Below are positions 49,999 through 57,922 of a stretch of 64,000 nt of DNA, piece after piece. The first letter of the stretch is position 1. Each line of letters opens with the position of its first letter. Made by a program: the position numbers and the translations under genes. This stretch comes from Couchioplanes caeruleus. GTDB lineage: Bacteria > Actinomycetota > Actinomycetes > Mycobacteriales > Micromonosporaceae. The stretch spans positions 1,991,501-2,055,500 of the forward strand of contig NZ_CP092183.1 of assembly GCF_023499255.1 (NCBI RefSeq), given 5' to 3'. A model generated the notes under the pieces. The model ran no database searches and was not told the DNA's origin. It saw nothing but the letters and a program-made list of their open reading frames with translations.

Positions 49999-50583
49999 AT
50001 GCAGACCGCGACCCACCAGCTCCCCGTGACCGTGGCGATCACCCGCCGGGCCGATCCGTCCCGTAACGCGGAGATGCTGGCCTGGGTGCGCGCCGGCGCG
50101 GCGCTGGCCGAGGACTTCCCGGGCTTCCTCGGCGTCGGCTGGATCCGGCCGGGCCCGGGCTCGACCGACTGGCACATGCTGTACCGCTTCGCCGACGCCG
50201 AGGCGCTCCGGGCCTGGGAGGAGTCGTCGCAGCGGCAGTGGTGGCTGTCCTCGGCGCAGGGCATGGTCGAGCACACCCGGGTCGAGAGGCGTACGGGCAT
50301 CGAGGGCTGGTTCGACCCGCCCCGCGAGCACTCCGTGGCCGAGCTGCCCCCCGCCGCCCCGCCGCGGTGGAAGCAGGCGGTGACGATCTGGGTGGGGTTC
50401 TTCCCGCTGAGCCTGCTGGCGGCGGTCACGCTCGGTCACCTGCTCGCCGGGCAACACGTGGTGGTGCGGACGCTGGCCACCACGTTCGCGCTGACGCCGC
50501 TGATGACGTACGTCGTCCTGCCGTGGGTCACCCGCTCCCTGCGGTGGTGGCTGCAGGGCCACCCGGCGCCCTGGCGGCGGTGA
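49999..50583 (+). CDS. antibiotic biosynthesis monooxygenase-like protein with C-terminal membrane helices
   Basis: 194 residues. The N-terminal ~95 residues (VTVAITRRADPSRNAEML, DFPGFLGVGWIRPGP, DWHMLYRFADAEALRAWEES) follow the dimeric alpha-beta barrel ABM domain. Two membrane helices follow (IWVGFFPLSLLAAVTL; TTFALTPLMTYVVLPWVT). This fused form is common in proteobacteria and actinobacteria and may bind a hydrophobic ligand at the membrane. GACGAT lies six bases upstream of the ATG. Confidence 0.85.
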   Translation: MQTATHQLPVTVAITRRADPSRNAEMLAWVRAGAALAEDFPGFLGVGWIRPGPGSTDWHMLYRFADAEALRAWEESSQRQWWLSSAQGMVEHTRVERRTGIEGWFDPPREHSVAELPPAAPPRWKQAVTIWVGFFPLSLLAAVTLGHLLAGQHVVVRTLATTFALTPLMTYVVLPWVTRSLRWWLQGHPAPWRR

Positions 50584-50642
50584 GCGGGGACTCCTCAGGT
50601 CGGCCGCGTGGCGCCCGATGGTCTCCGCGAGGAGGCATATCC

Positions 50643-52475
50643 ATGCGGCTGCGCAACTGGATCGCCGTGGTCGTCAGCGTGTTGCTGCTGGTGGCCGTCG
50701 GCATCGTCGGCGTGCTCGTGAACCGGTCGGCGCTGCGGGCGGCCGACACGGTGCACCGGGCCGACTCGCGCGCGCTCGCGGTCAACAACGCCACCCTCGC
50801 CGGGCAGATGCAGCTGCTCTCCGCCAAGGCGCTCAGCGAGTTCGCGGGCAGCCACAGCTTCGGGCTCGGCCCCGGCCAGGCCGCCGACCGGCTGGCCCTC
50901 GAGGCGTACGTGCGCAAGTCGGCGGTGTTCCCCTACGGAGCGGCGCTCACCGCGCCGGACGGCACGGTCCTCAACGCGACCCGGTCGAACCCCCTGCCCG
51001 ACCCGAGCGACCCCGGGTACGGGGTCATGCGGGCCCAGCTGCTGGCCGGCAAGCCCGGCTTCTCGTCGCTGATGAGCGTGTACGACGGCACCGGCCGGAA
51101 GGTCGCCGTCGAGGCGGTCGCCGTCCCCGTGCGGGTCGGCGGTGCCGTGGCCGCGGTCCTGGTCGGCTACTACACGCTGGCCGAGACGCCGCTGCAGGCG
51201 TACACCGCGAAGCTCAAGTCGGACCTGCACCGGACCATGGTCATCGACACCACCGGCGTCGCCCTGTTCTCCAGCGACACCGACACGATCGGCGCGAAGG
51301 CCGACCCGGCCATCGTCGCGGCCGTCAAGGCGCACCCGTCCGGCTCGACGTTCGTGGAGTACCGCGACGGCAAGACCGACATGATCGCGATCGTGGTCAC
51401 CGGGGACGTGCTGCCGGGCGGCTGGGCGTACGTGCGCATCCAGACCATGGCCTCGTTCGACGGCGCCGTGCACAGCCGCAGCCAGACCATCAACGTGACG
51501 CTGCTCGCCATGCTGCTGATCGGCGCGGTCGGCATCTCGATCCTCGGGTACCGCACCCAGGTCCAGCGGCGGCGGGCGGACGAGAAGTTCCAGGCGCTGT
51601 TCCAGCACGCCCCGGACATGGTGGCGGTGCTCGACGCCGACGGGCGGGTGGCGTTCTCCAGCCCGAGCGCGGCCTCGGTGCTGCACTTCCCGGCCGGTTC
51701 GCTGCAGGGCAGCAGCGTCTTCGAGCTGGTGCACCCCGACGACCGGCAGCGCATGGTGGACGCGTTCGGCCGCCTGCTGGGCGAGCGCAACGGGGTGCTG
51801 CGGCTGCAGACCCGGATCCTCAACTCCGCCGGCTCGGCGACCTGGTTCGAGTTCACCGCCTCCAACCAGATGCACAATCCGGCCCTCACCGGCATCGTGA
51901 TCAACGCCCGCGACGTCTCGGAGAACCGCGCGTTCCAGGAGCGGCTCGCGCATGAGGCCCAGCACGACGCGCTGACCGGGCTGCCGAACCGCCGCCGCAT
52001 GCAGGACGCGCTGAGCTCCTCGCTGCGGCAGGAATCCGTCGCGGTGCTCTTCGTCGACCTGGACGGCTTCAAGCCGGTCAACGACGCCCATGGCCACGAG
52101 GCCGGCGACGAGCTGCTGCGTCAGGTAGCCGAGCGGCTCAGCGCCTGCGTCCGCAGCAACGACGTGCTGTCCCGGGTCGGCGGCGACGAGTTCGTCGTGC
52201 TCATGCCCGGCATCACCGAGCGCTCCGACGCCGACGCGATGAGCGAGCGGGTCCGGCTGTGCGTCGAGCGCCCGTTCTACGTCCTGGGCAACGAGGTGAC
52301 CATCGGCGCGAGCGTCGGCGTGCACCTGGCCGGCGCGGCGGACGACCCCGACCAGGCGCTGCGCGCCGCCGACCACGCCATGTACGCGGTCAAGCACCGC
52401 GGTGGCGGCCGGGCCGCGACGATCCCCGAACAGCGCACCCTCATCCACGTGGGACGGCACCGCGCGGACGACTGA
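50643..52475 (+). CDS. membrane diguanylate cyclase (Cache-PAS-GGDEF)
   Basis: 610 residues. N-terminal helix (about 5-27), an extracytoplasmic Cache-like domain (about 40-280), second helix (about 282-304), a PAS domain (about 315-430; FQHAPDMVAVLDADGRVAFS) and a GGDEF domain with the intact active site G513-G-D-E-F517 and LTGLPNRRRMQDALS. It should make c-di-GMP from two GTP in response to an extracellular ligand. No EAL domain and no clear RxxD inhibitory site directly before GGDEF. ATG follows GAGGAG. Confidence 0.93.
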   Translation: MRLRNWIAVVVSVLLLVAVGIVGVLVNRSALRAADTVHRADSRALAVNNATLAGQMQLLSAKALSEFAGSHSFGLGPGQAADRLALEAYVRKSAVFPYGAALTAPDGTVLNATRSNPLPDPSDPGYGVMRAQLLAGKPGFSSLMSVYDGTGRKVAVEAVAVPVRVGGAVAAVLVGYYTLAETPLQAYTAKLKSDLHRTMVIDTTGVALFSSDTDTIGAKADPAIVAAVKAHPSGSTFVEYRDGKTDMIAIVVTGDVLPGGWAYVRIQTMASFDGAVHSRSQTINVTLLAMLLIGAVGISILGYRTQVQRRRADEKFQALFQHAPDMVAVLDADGRVAFSSPSAASVLHFPAGSLQGSSVFELVHPDDRQRMVDAFGRLLGERNGVLRLQTRILNSAGSATWFEFTASNQMHNPALTGIVINARDVSENRAFQERLAHEAQHDALTGLPNRRRMQDALSSSLRQESVAVLFVDLDGFKPVNDAHGHEAGDELLRQVAERLSACVRSNDVLSRVGGDEFVVLMPGITERSDADAMSERVRLCVERPFYVLGNEVTIGASVGVHLAGAADDPDQALRAADHAMYAVKHRGGGRAATIPEQRTLIHVGRHRADD

Positions 52476-52493
52476 CCGGCTACGTTGAGATCC

Positions 52494-53453
52494 ATGGCCA
52501 CGAAGCCGCCCGCGATCGAGGTGGAGGCGGGGGAGCACACCGTACGGGTCTCGAACCCGGACCGGGTGTACTTCCCCGAGCTCGGCCTGACCAAGCTCGA
52601 CCTCGTCCACTACTACCTGAGCGTCGGCGACGGCATCGTCCGGGCGCTGCGGGAGCGGCCGTGCATGCTGCACCGCTTCCCCGACGGCCTGGCCGGCGAG
52701 AAGGTCCACCAGAAGCGGGTGCCGCACGGCGCCCCGCCCTGGCTGGAGACCGTCCGGGTCACGTTCCCCCGCTACAACCGGCACGCCGACGAGCTGTGCG
52801 TCACGAAGCTCGCCGACGTCGTCTGGGCCGTGCAGATGTCGACCGTGGAGTTCCACCCGTGGAATTCCCGGCGGGCCGACACCGAACGGCCCGACGAGTG
52901 GCGCATCGACCTCGACCCGATGCCCGAGTGCGACTTCGCCGCCGTGCGCCGCGTCGCGCACGTGGCCCACGAGGTCCTCGACGAGCTGGGCATCACCGGC
53001 TACCCGAAGACGTCCGGCGGCCGGGGCCTGCACGTGTACGTCCGCGTCGAGCCCGCGCACGGCTTCGGCGACGTCCGCCGGGCCGCCCTCGCCTTCGCGC
53101 GCGAGGTGGAGCGCCGGGCGCCCGAGGACGTCACGACGACGTGGTGGCGCAAGGACCGCGACCCGCGCAAGCTCTTCGTCGACTTCAACCAGAACGCCCG
53201 CGACCACACGATCGCCAGCGCGTACTCGGTGCGGGGCAACCAGCGGGGCACGGTGTCCACGCCGATCCGGTGGGCGGAGGTCGACGACGTGGAGCCGGAC
53301 GACTTCACGCTGCAGACCGTGCCCGCGCGCTTCGCCGAGCTCGGTGATCTGCACGCGACGATCGACGACACCGCGTACGACTTGCGGCCGTTGCTCGAAT
53401 GGGCAGATCGCGACGAGAAAGCCGGGCTGGAAGCGCCCGCGGAGGCCGACTGA
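52494..53453 (+). CDS. stand-alone LigD-type DNA polymerase/primase domain (PolDom)
   Basis: 319 residues. Archaeo-eukaryotic primase fold motifs are visible: catalytic D-x-D in WRIDLDPMPECDF, YPKTSGGRGLHVYVRV (Ser-Gly-Gly-Arg-Gly-Leu-His motif) and KLFVDFNQNARDHTIASAYS. Lacks the nuclease and ligase domains of full LigD, like the split LigD/PolD proteins of mycobacteria and streptomycetes. It should add nucleotides during non-homologous end joining; no Ku or ligase gene is in this window. TACGTT lies seven bases before the ATG. Confidence 0.93.
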   Translation: MATKPPAIEVEAGEHTVRVSNPDRVYFPELGLTKLDLVHYYLSVGDGIVRALRERPCMLHRFPDGLAGEKVHQKRVPHGAPPWLETVRVTFPRYNRHADELCVTKLADVVWAVQMSTVEFHPWNSRRADTERPDEWRIDLDPMPECDFAAVRRVAHVAHEVLDELGITGYPKTSGGRGLHVYVRVEPAHGFGDVRRAALAFAREVERRAPEDVTTTWWRKDRDPRKLFVDFNQNARDHTIASAYSVRGNQRGTVSTPIRWAEVDDVEPDDFTLQTVPARFAELGDLHATIDDTAYDLRPLLEWADRDEKAGLEAPAEAD

Positions 53454-53509
53454 ATATTCTCAGGCGTCGATGGGGGTGGTCCTGACCCCCGTGGACCCCG
53501 GAGGCGTTC

Positions 53510-54709
53510 ATGCACAGGTCGATCCGGTGGACGGTCGCGGCCACGGCCGCTGTGACCCTGACGATGCTCGGCACCGAGGCGCCCGCCACCGCAGCGCCGG
53601 CCGAGAAGGACGTTCTTGCCGTCGCCGGAGCGGAGGTGGTGCCGGACAGCTACGTCGTCGTTCTCAAGCCGGACAGGTCCGCGGTCGCCGGGCAGGCGCG
53701 GACGCTCGCCACGCGGCACGGCGCCACCGTGCGGCGGACGTACTCGCACGCGCTACGCGGGTTCGCCGCCACCATGGGCGCGCAGCAGGCCCGCCGGATG
53801 GCCGCCGACCCGGCCGTCGCGTACGTGCAGCCCGACGTCGTGCTGCGCGCGAGCGACACCCAGGCCAACCCGCCCTCCTGGGGCCTGGACCGCATCGACC
53901 AGCGCAACCGGCCGCTGAACTCCGCGTACACGTACTCGACGACCGCCTCGAACGTGCACGCGTACATCGTGGACACCGGCATCCGCACCACCCACCAGGA
54001 CTTCGGCGGGCGGGCCACCAGCGGCTTCGACGCCGTCGACGGGGGCGCGGCGGACGACTGCAACGGCCACGGCACGCACGTCGCCGGCACGGTCGGCGGG
54101 ACGTCGTACGGGGTCGCCAAGGGCGTGCAGCTCGTCGCCGTCCGCGTGCTCAACTGCGAGGGCAGCGGCACCACCGCGCAGGTCGTCGCGGGCATCGACT
54201 GGGTGACCGCCAACGCGGTGAAGCCCGCGGTGGCCAACATGAGCCTCGGCGGCGGCGCCGACACCGCGCTCGACGACGCGGTGAGCCGGTCCATCGCCTC
54301 CGGCGTCAGCTACTCGATCGCCGCGGGCAACGGGCTGCTCGGCATCATCGCGCTCGACGCCTGCACCCAGTCGCCGGCCCGGGTGCCGACCGCGATCACC
54401 GTGTCGGCGGTGGACAACACCGACCGCAAGCCCAGCTGGCCCAACCGCGGCACCTGCGTCGACGTGTTCGCGCCGGGCATCAACATCACCTCCGCCTGGG
54501 GCACGGGCGACACCGCCACCAACACCATCAGCGGTACGTCCATGGCGACGCCGCACGTGGCCGGCGCGGCCGCGCTCTACCTGGCCACGCACCCGTCGGC
54601 GAGCGCGGCGGAGGTGCAGGCGGCGATCGTGTCGAACGCGACCACGGGCGTCGTGACGAACCCCGGCACCGGCTCACCCAACCGGCTGCTCTACACCGGC
54701 GCCTTCTGA
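53510..54709 (+). CDS. secreted subtilisin-like serine protease (S8, proteinase K group)
   Basis: 399 residues. Signal peptide about 1-29, an inhibitor I9 propeptide (about 45-112: PDSYVVVLKPDRSAVAGQ), and a catalytic domain with D155 (AYIVDTGIRT), H187 (NGHGTHVAGT) and S344 (GTSMATPHVAG). Oxyanion Asn is in SIAAGNG. Typical for streptomycete/Actinoplanes extracellular proteases. A GGAGG site is close upstream. No C-terminal P-domain. Confidence 0.95.
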   Translation: MHRSIRWTVAATAAVTLTMLGTEAPATAAPAEKDVLAVAGAEVVPDSYVVVLKPDRSAVAGQARTLATRHGATVRRTYSHALRGFAATMGAQQARRMAADPAVAYVQPDVVLRASDTQANPPSWGLDRIDQRNRPLNSAYTYSTTASNVHAYIVDTGIRTTHQDFGGRATSGFDAVDGGAADDCNGHGTHVAGTVGGTSYGVAKGVQLVAVRVLNCEGSGTTAQVVAGIDWVTANAVKPAVANMSLGGGADTALDDAVSRSIASGVSYSIAAGNGLLGIIALDACTQSPARVPTAITVSAVDNTDRKPSWPNRGTCVDVFAPGINITSAWGTGDTATNTISGTSMATPHVAGAAALYLATHPSASAAEVQAAIVSNATTGVVTNPGTGSPNRLLYTGAF

Positions 54710-54864
54710 GCACCCGTCAAGGCGGCGGGCCGCGAATCCCCCGAAAGGGTTGTCCGCGCACTCGCCGCCCCGACGGTGACGTCGCAGGTCACGCCCGGTT
54801 TTCCGGGGCCGGGGAGGCGCCGCGCCGGGTGGTCGCCGTGGGGGCGCGGTGCCAGCATGTGTCA

Positions 54865-55635
54865 ATGCGTTCCGGCCACCCTCACCGCCCCGGCGAACGA
54901 CCGTCGTGGTTCGACCCGGACTCCCGCGTCCCCGGACCCCGGCGGCCCGAGCTGCCGGACCGGCCCCAGCAGCGCCGGGTCTCCGACTGGGCGGCCGCCA
55001 CCTGCGCGGAGATCGCGGGCGACGTGGTCCGCGGCGGGCTCTGGCGCTTCACCGAGGTCGTCGCCGACGTGCTGTACCCGGGCATCGGGGTCGCCGTCGC
55101 CGCCGCCCAGCGGGCCACCAAGTGGGGTCCGCAGCTGCACGGCCTCAACGACGAGCGCGGCGCCGACGTCAAGATCGGCCTGGCCGGCTCGGAGAACCTC
55201 GGCCTGTGGGTGGTGTTCCGGACCCGGCTGGGCCAGTTCGACCCCGGCCCGCGCCCGGACTGGTGCACGGACCTGCCGGTCGGCCCGCTCGGCGGGGACG
55301 GCGTACGCCGCGACGCCGCGGTCGTCTCCGGCGTGGAGGACGTCAAGCCCGCGGACGTGGCGCCGCTGCTGCTCGTACCGCCCGCGGCCGGCGCGGGCAC
55401 CCGGCTGCTCGCCCGCGTCGACGTGGCCCGGCGCAGCGGCGTGGTGGCCGTCGACCCGGGCGACGGGTACTGGCAGCGCCGCCTGCACTTCACCGTGCTG
55501 CACGCGTCCCGCCGCCGCGCCGGCCACCACGAGCTCTACCGGGTCGTCTGCCCGGTGTGCGGCCGCCGCCGCCTCGCCCAGTTCCGCGGCTTCGACGTGT
55601 GCTCCGACTGCGGCTGGCTCACCACGCAGTCGTGA
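54865..55635 (+). CDS. conserved hypothetical protein with C-terminal zinc ribbon
   Basis: 256 residues. Begins MRSGHPHRPGERPSWFDPDS. The middle has one amphipathic segment (VLYPGIGVAVAAAQRATKWG) and an alpha-beta body. The C-terminus has CPVCGRRRLAQ followed by DVCSDCGW, that is two CxxC pairs spaced about 15 residues, a zinc ribbon. There is no recognisable enzymatic motif. Upstream there is no strong ribosome site; GTG 54859 is an alternative start. Function unknown. Confidence 0.65.
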   Translation: MRSGHPHRPGERPSWFDPDSRVPGPRRPELPDRPQQRRVSDWAAATCAEIAGDVVRGGLWRFTEVVADVLYPGIGVAVAAAQRATKWGPQLHGLNDERGADVKIGLAGSENLGLWVVFRTRLGQFDPGPRPDWCTDLPVGPLGGDGVRRDAAVVSGVEDVKPADVAPLLLVPPAAGAGTRLLARVDVARRSGVVAVDPGDGYWQRRLHFTVLHASRRRAGHHELYRVVCPVCGRRRLAQFRGFDVCSDCGWLTTQS

Positions 55636-55644
55636 CGGGAGGGC

Positions 55645-56223
55645 TCAGACGCCCAGGCCGGAGGCGACCGCCTCGGCGTAGGTGAACTGCAACGGGCGGG
55701 CGTCGATGCCGAGCACCTGCAGCATCTCGGCGTGCTGCTCCTCGGTGAACAGGTACTCGCCGGTCAGCACGGTGGTGAGGGCCCGCTCGTCCACCTCGCC
55801 GACCGCCAGCGGCGTGAACGCGGCCGGGTCGGCGCCGTACGGCCCCGCGGGCAGCGCGGCATCCTCGGGATACTCGCGGCCGAGGAAGTCGACCTGGATC
55901 TCGTTCTCGTCGTCGTCCCAGGCCTCGGTGACGTACTCCTGATCCGACAGGTAGTCGTGGTAGTTGCGGCCGTCGCGGTACAGCCCGATCGCCATGACGT
56001 CGGAGTCGAACACGTTGAAGGACGCCGCGACCGCACCCGGCGGCCGGCTCAGCAGCCGCGCCAGGTCGCCGGTCTCGGCGTACCCGTCCTGCTGGAACGG
56101 CACCACGGCCCACCGCGCCGGGCCGGCCGGGATGACCACCGCCTGCTGGCCCGAGGCGGCCACCGCCGCGCGCACGTCCGTCAGCTCGCCCGTGGCGAGA
56201 ACCGTCTGATAGCTGCTACCCAC
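55645..56223 (-). CDS. conserved hypothetical protein
   Basis: 192 residues, acidic. No membrane segments. Phrases such as QQAVVIPAGPARWAVVPFQQ and the Asp/Glu-rich EYVTEAWDDDENEIQVDF suggest a globular cytoplasmic protein. No recognised domain. GTG start with TACGAT eight bases upstream. It diverges from nothing on its left but shares a short spacer with the reductase gene on the same strand. Confidence 0.65.
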   Translation of the reverse strand: MGSSYQTVLATGELTDVRAAVAASGQQAVVIPAGPARWAVVPFQQDGYAETGDLARLLSRPPGAVAASFNVFDSDVMAIGLYRDGRNYHDYLSDQEYVTEAWDDDENEIQVDFLGREYPEDAALPAGPYGADPAAFTPLAVGEVDERALTTVLTGEYLFTEEQHAEMLQVLGIDARPLQFTYAEAVASGLGV

Positions 56224-56256
56224 GGCACGGCATCGTACGGACCCCGCGGCGCCGGC

Positions 56257-57126
56257 TCACTGCAGGGCGCGGACGATCACCGTGACGTCCTCGCCGCCCA
56301 GGCCGCCGTCCACGGCCCGCTGCCACTGGCCGAGGATCGCGGTGGCCGCCGACAGCCGGTCGACGGGAGCCCCGGCCAGCGCCAGCCGTACGTCCTTGAG
56401 GCCGAGCGTGAGCGCGTACTCGGGGCTGTAGTCGTCCTCGCGGATCCGGGCGAGCTTCTGCGCCTGCCAGCCCGAGATCAGCGGGCTGCCGTCCATCGCG
56501 TCCAGCACCGTGTCCCGGTCGAGCCCGAGGTCCCCGGCGACGGCCAGCGCCTCGGCGAGCCCCTGGGCCGCGTACGCCAGCAGCAGGTTGTTCACCAGCT
56601 TGACCCGCGACGCCTGCCCGGTGGCACCGACCCACACCGTGCGCTGCCCGACGGCGTCGAACACCGGCGCGACCCGCTCCCGCACGTCGTCGGGGCCCGC
56701 GGCGAAGACGGTGAGCCTGCCCTGCTCGGCCGGGCCCCGGCTCCCGGCCACCGGGGCGTCGACCAGCGTCACGTCCGGCCGCTCCTTCGCCACCAGGGCG
56801 GCCACCTTCTCGATGCCCTCGACGCCGATCGTCGCCATCTGCGCCCACACCGCGTCGCGGGGCAGCGCCGCCAGCATGCCCCGGTCACCGGCGATCTCCA
56901 GCACGGCGTCGGCGTCGGTCACCATCGTGACGACCACGTCGGCGTCGCGTACCGCGTCGGCGGGATCGTCCGCGACCCGCGCGCCGGCCTCGGCGAGCGG
57001 CTCGGCGCCCGCACGCCGCCGGTTCCACACGGTGGTCCGCAGGCCGGCCGCGGCGATCCGGCGGGCCATCGCGCCACCCATGACACCCGTTCCCAGGACG
57101 GCCACCGCCGTCGTACGCGTCCTCAT
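56257..57126 (-). CDS. NAD(P)-dependent 3-hydroxyisobutyrate dehydrogenase-like oxidoreductase
   Basis: 289 residues. Rossmann GTGVMGGAMARRIAAAG at the N-terminus, the substrate-side DAPVAGSRGPAEQGRLTVFA, and the catalytic Lys in ASRVKLVNNLLLAYAAQGLA. This is the beta-hydroxyacid dehydrogenase family (3-HIBADH, tartronate semialdehyde reductase, imine reductase). Among them the exact substrate is not evident. Ends at TGA 56257. Confidence 0.9.
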   Translation of the reverse strand: MRTRTTAVAVLGTGVMGGAMARRIAAAGLRTTVWNRRRAGAEPLAEAGARVADDPADAVRDADVVVTMVTDADAVLEIAGDRGMLAALPRDAVWAQMATIGVEGIEKVAALVAKERPDVTLVDAPVAGSRGPAEQGRLTVFAAGPDDVRERVAPVFDAVGQRTVWVGATGQASRVKLVNNLLLAYAAQGLAEALAVAGDLGLDRDTVLDAMDGSPLISGWQAQKLARIREDDYSPEYALTLGLKDVRLALAGAPVDRLSAATAILGQWQRAVDGGLGGEDVTVIVRALQ

Positions 57127-57186
57127 GGCCTCAGGCTGCCCGCGGGAGCGCGAGGCAATCACGGGCTTGCGTACGGTAGCGAGAAT

Positions 57187-57723
57187 GTGACGATGAACGC
57201 ACCCTTCGCCGGTGTCCTCCTGCTGCCGGACACCTCCGTCTTCGGCTCGACCTCGGCCGTGACCACCGGTGACGGCCTGCCGGTCGCCACCATCCGCCGG
57301 CGCAAGCTCTCCGCGCGCAGCCGCTTCGAGATTCTGGACGCGACGGGGACGACGCTGCTCGCCACCGGCGCCCAGGCCGGCTTCTGGGGCAACAAGTACG
57401 AGGTGATGGGCCCGGAGTCGCAGTTCCTGCTGTCGCTGAAGTTCAGCGGCTGGACCGGGCCGACCGGGCGCGGCGTGGTGTCGCTCCCCGACGGGCGCAC
57501 GCTGGCCACCAAGGGGAACTGGAGCGCCCGGGAATTCACGCTGGCCGACGGGGCCGGGACCCCGGTCGCCCAGCTGCACACCACGAGCCGGCTGTTCTCG
57601 CTGCGCCCGGGCAGCCTGGCGTTCGAACTGAAGGCGCCGGTGCTGTCCGTGGTGCAGGCGGTCGGTCTGGCGCAGTGCATCCGCGCGGCGGTCGAGTCCG
57701 CCACAGCCGCGGCGGCCGCCTGA
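57187..57723 (+). CDS. LURP-one/scramblase-like conserved protein
   Basis: 178 residues from GTG 57187, or 176 from ATG 57193. The beta-rich pattern with repeated SRFEILDATGTTLLATGAQA, KYEVMGPESQFLLSLKFS, REFTLADGAGTPVAQLHT resembles Tubby-C2/LURP-one-related proteins and phospholipid-scramblase-like domains found in actinobacteria. The last ~30 residues (VVQAVGLAQCIRAAVESATA) are Ala-rich. Diverges from the oxidoreductase gene. Weakly supported. Confidence 0.55.
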   Translation: MTMNAPFAGVLLLPDTSVFGSTSAVTTGDGLPVATIRRRKLSARSRFEILDATGTTLLATGAQAGFWGNKYEVMGPESQFLLSLKFSGWTGPTGRGVVSLPDGRTLATKGNWSAREFTLADGAGTPVAQLHTTSRLFSLRPGSLAFELKAPVLSVVQAVGLAQCIRAAVESATAAAAA

Positions 57724-57922
57724 CCGACCGGCCCACCGCGGCTGGGGTGGTCCGCTGACCGGATGCCCGACCGTCCGGCTCGGACGTTCGGCCCAACCCC
57801 ATGATCAACGCCCCTGATCAACCCCCGAGCTGTCGGTTTATCGCTTCTCGGCGCGGACCGGACGGGTCTACTCTCCGGCACTGTCGAACGTGATCGGGGG
57901 ATACGTCTCGGGGGGATGGGTC

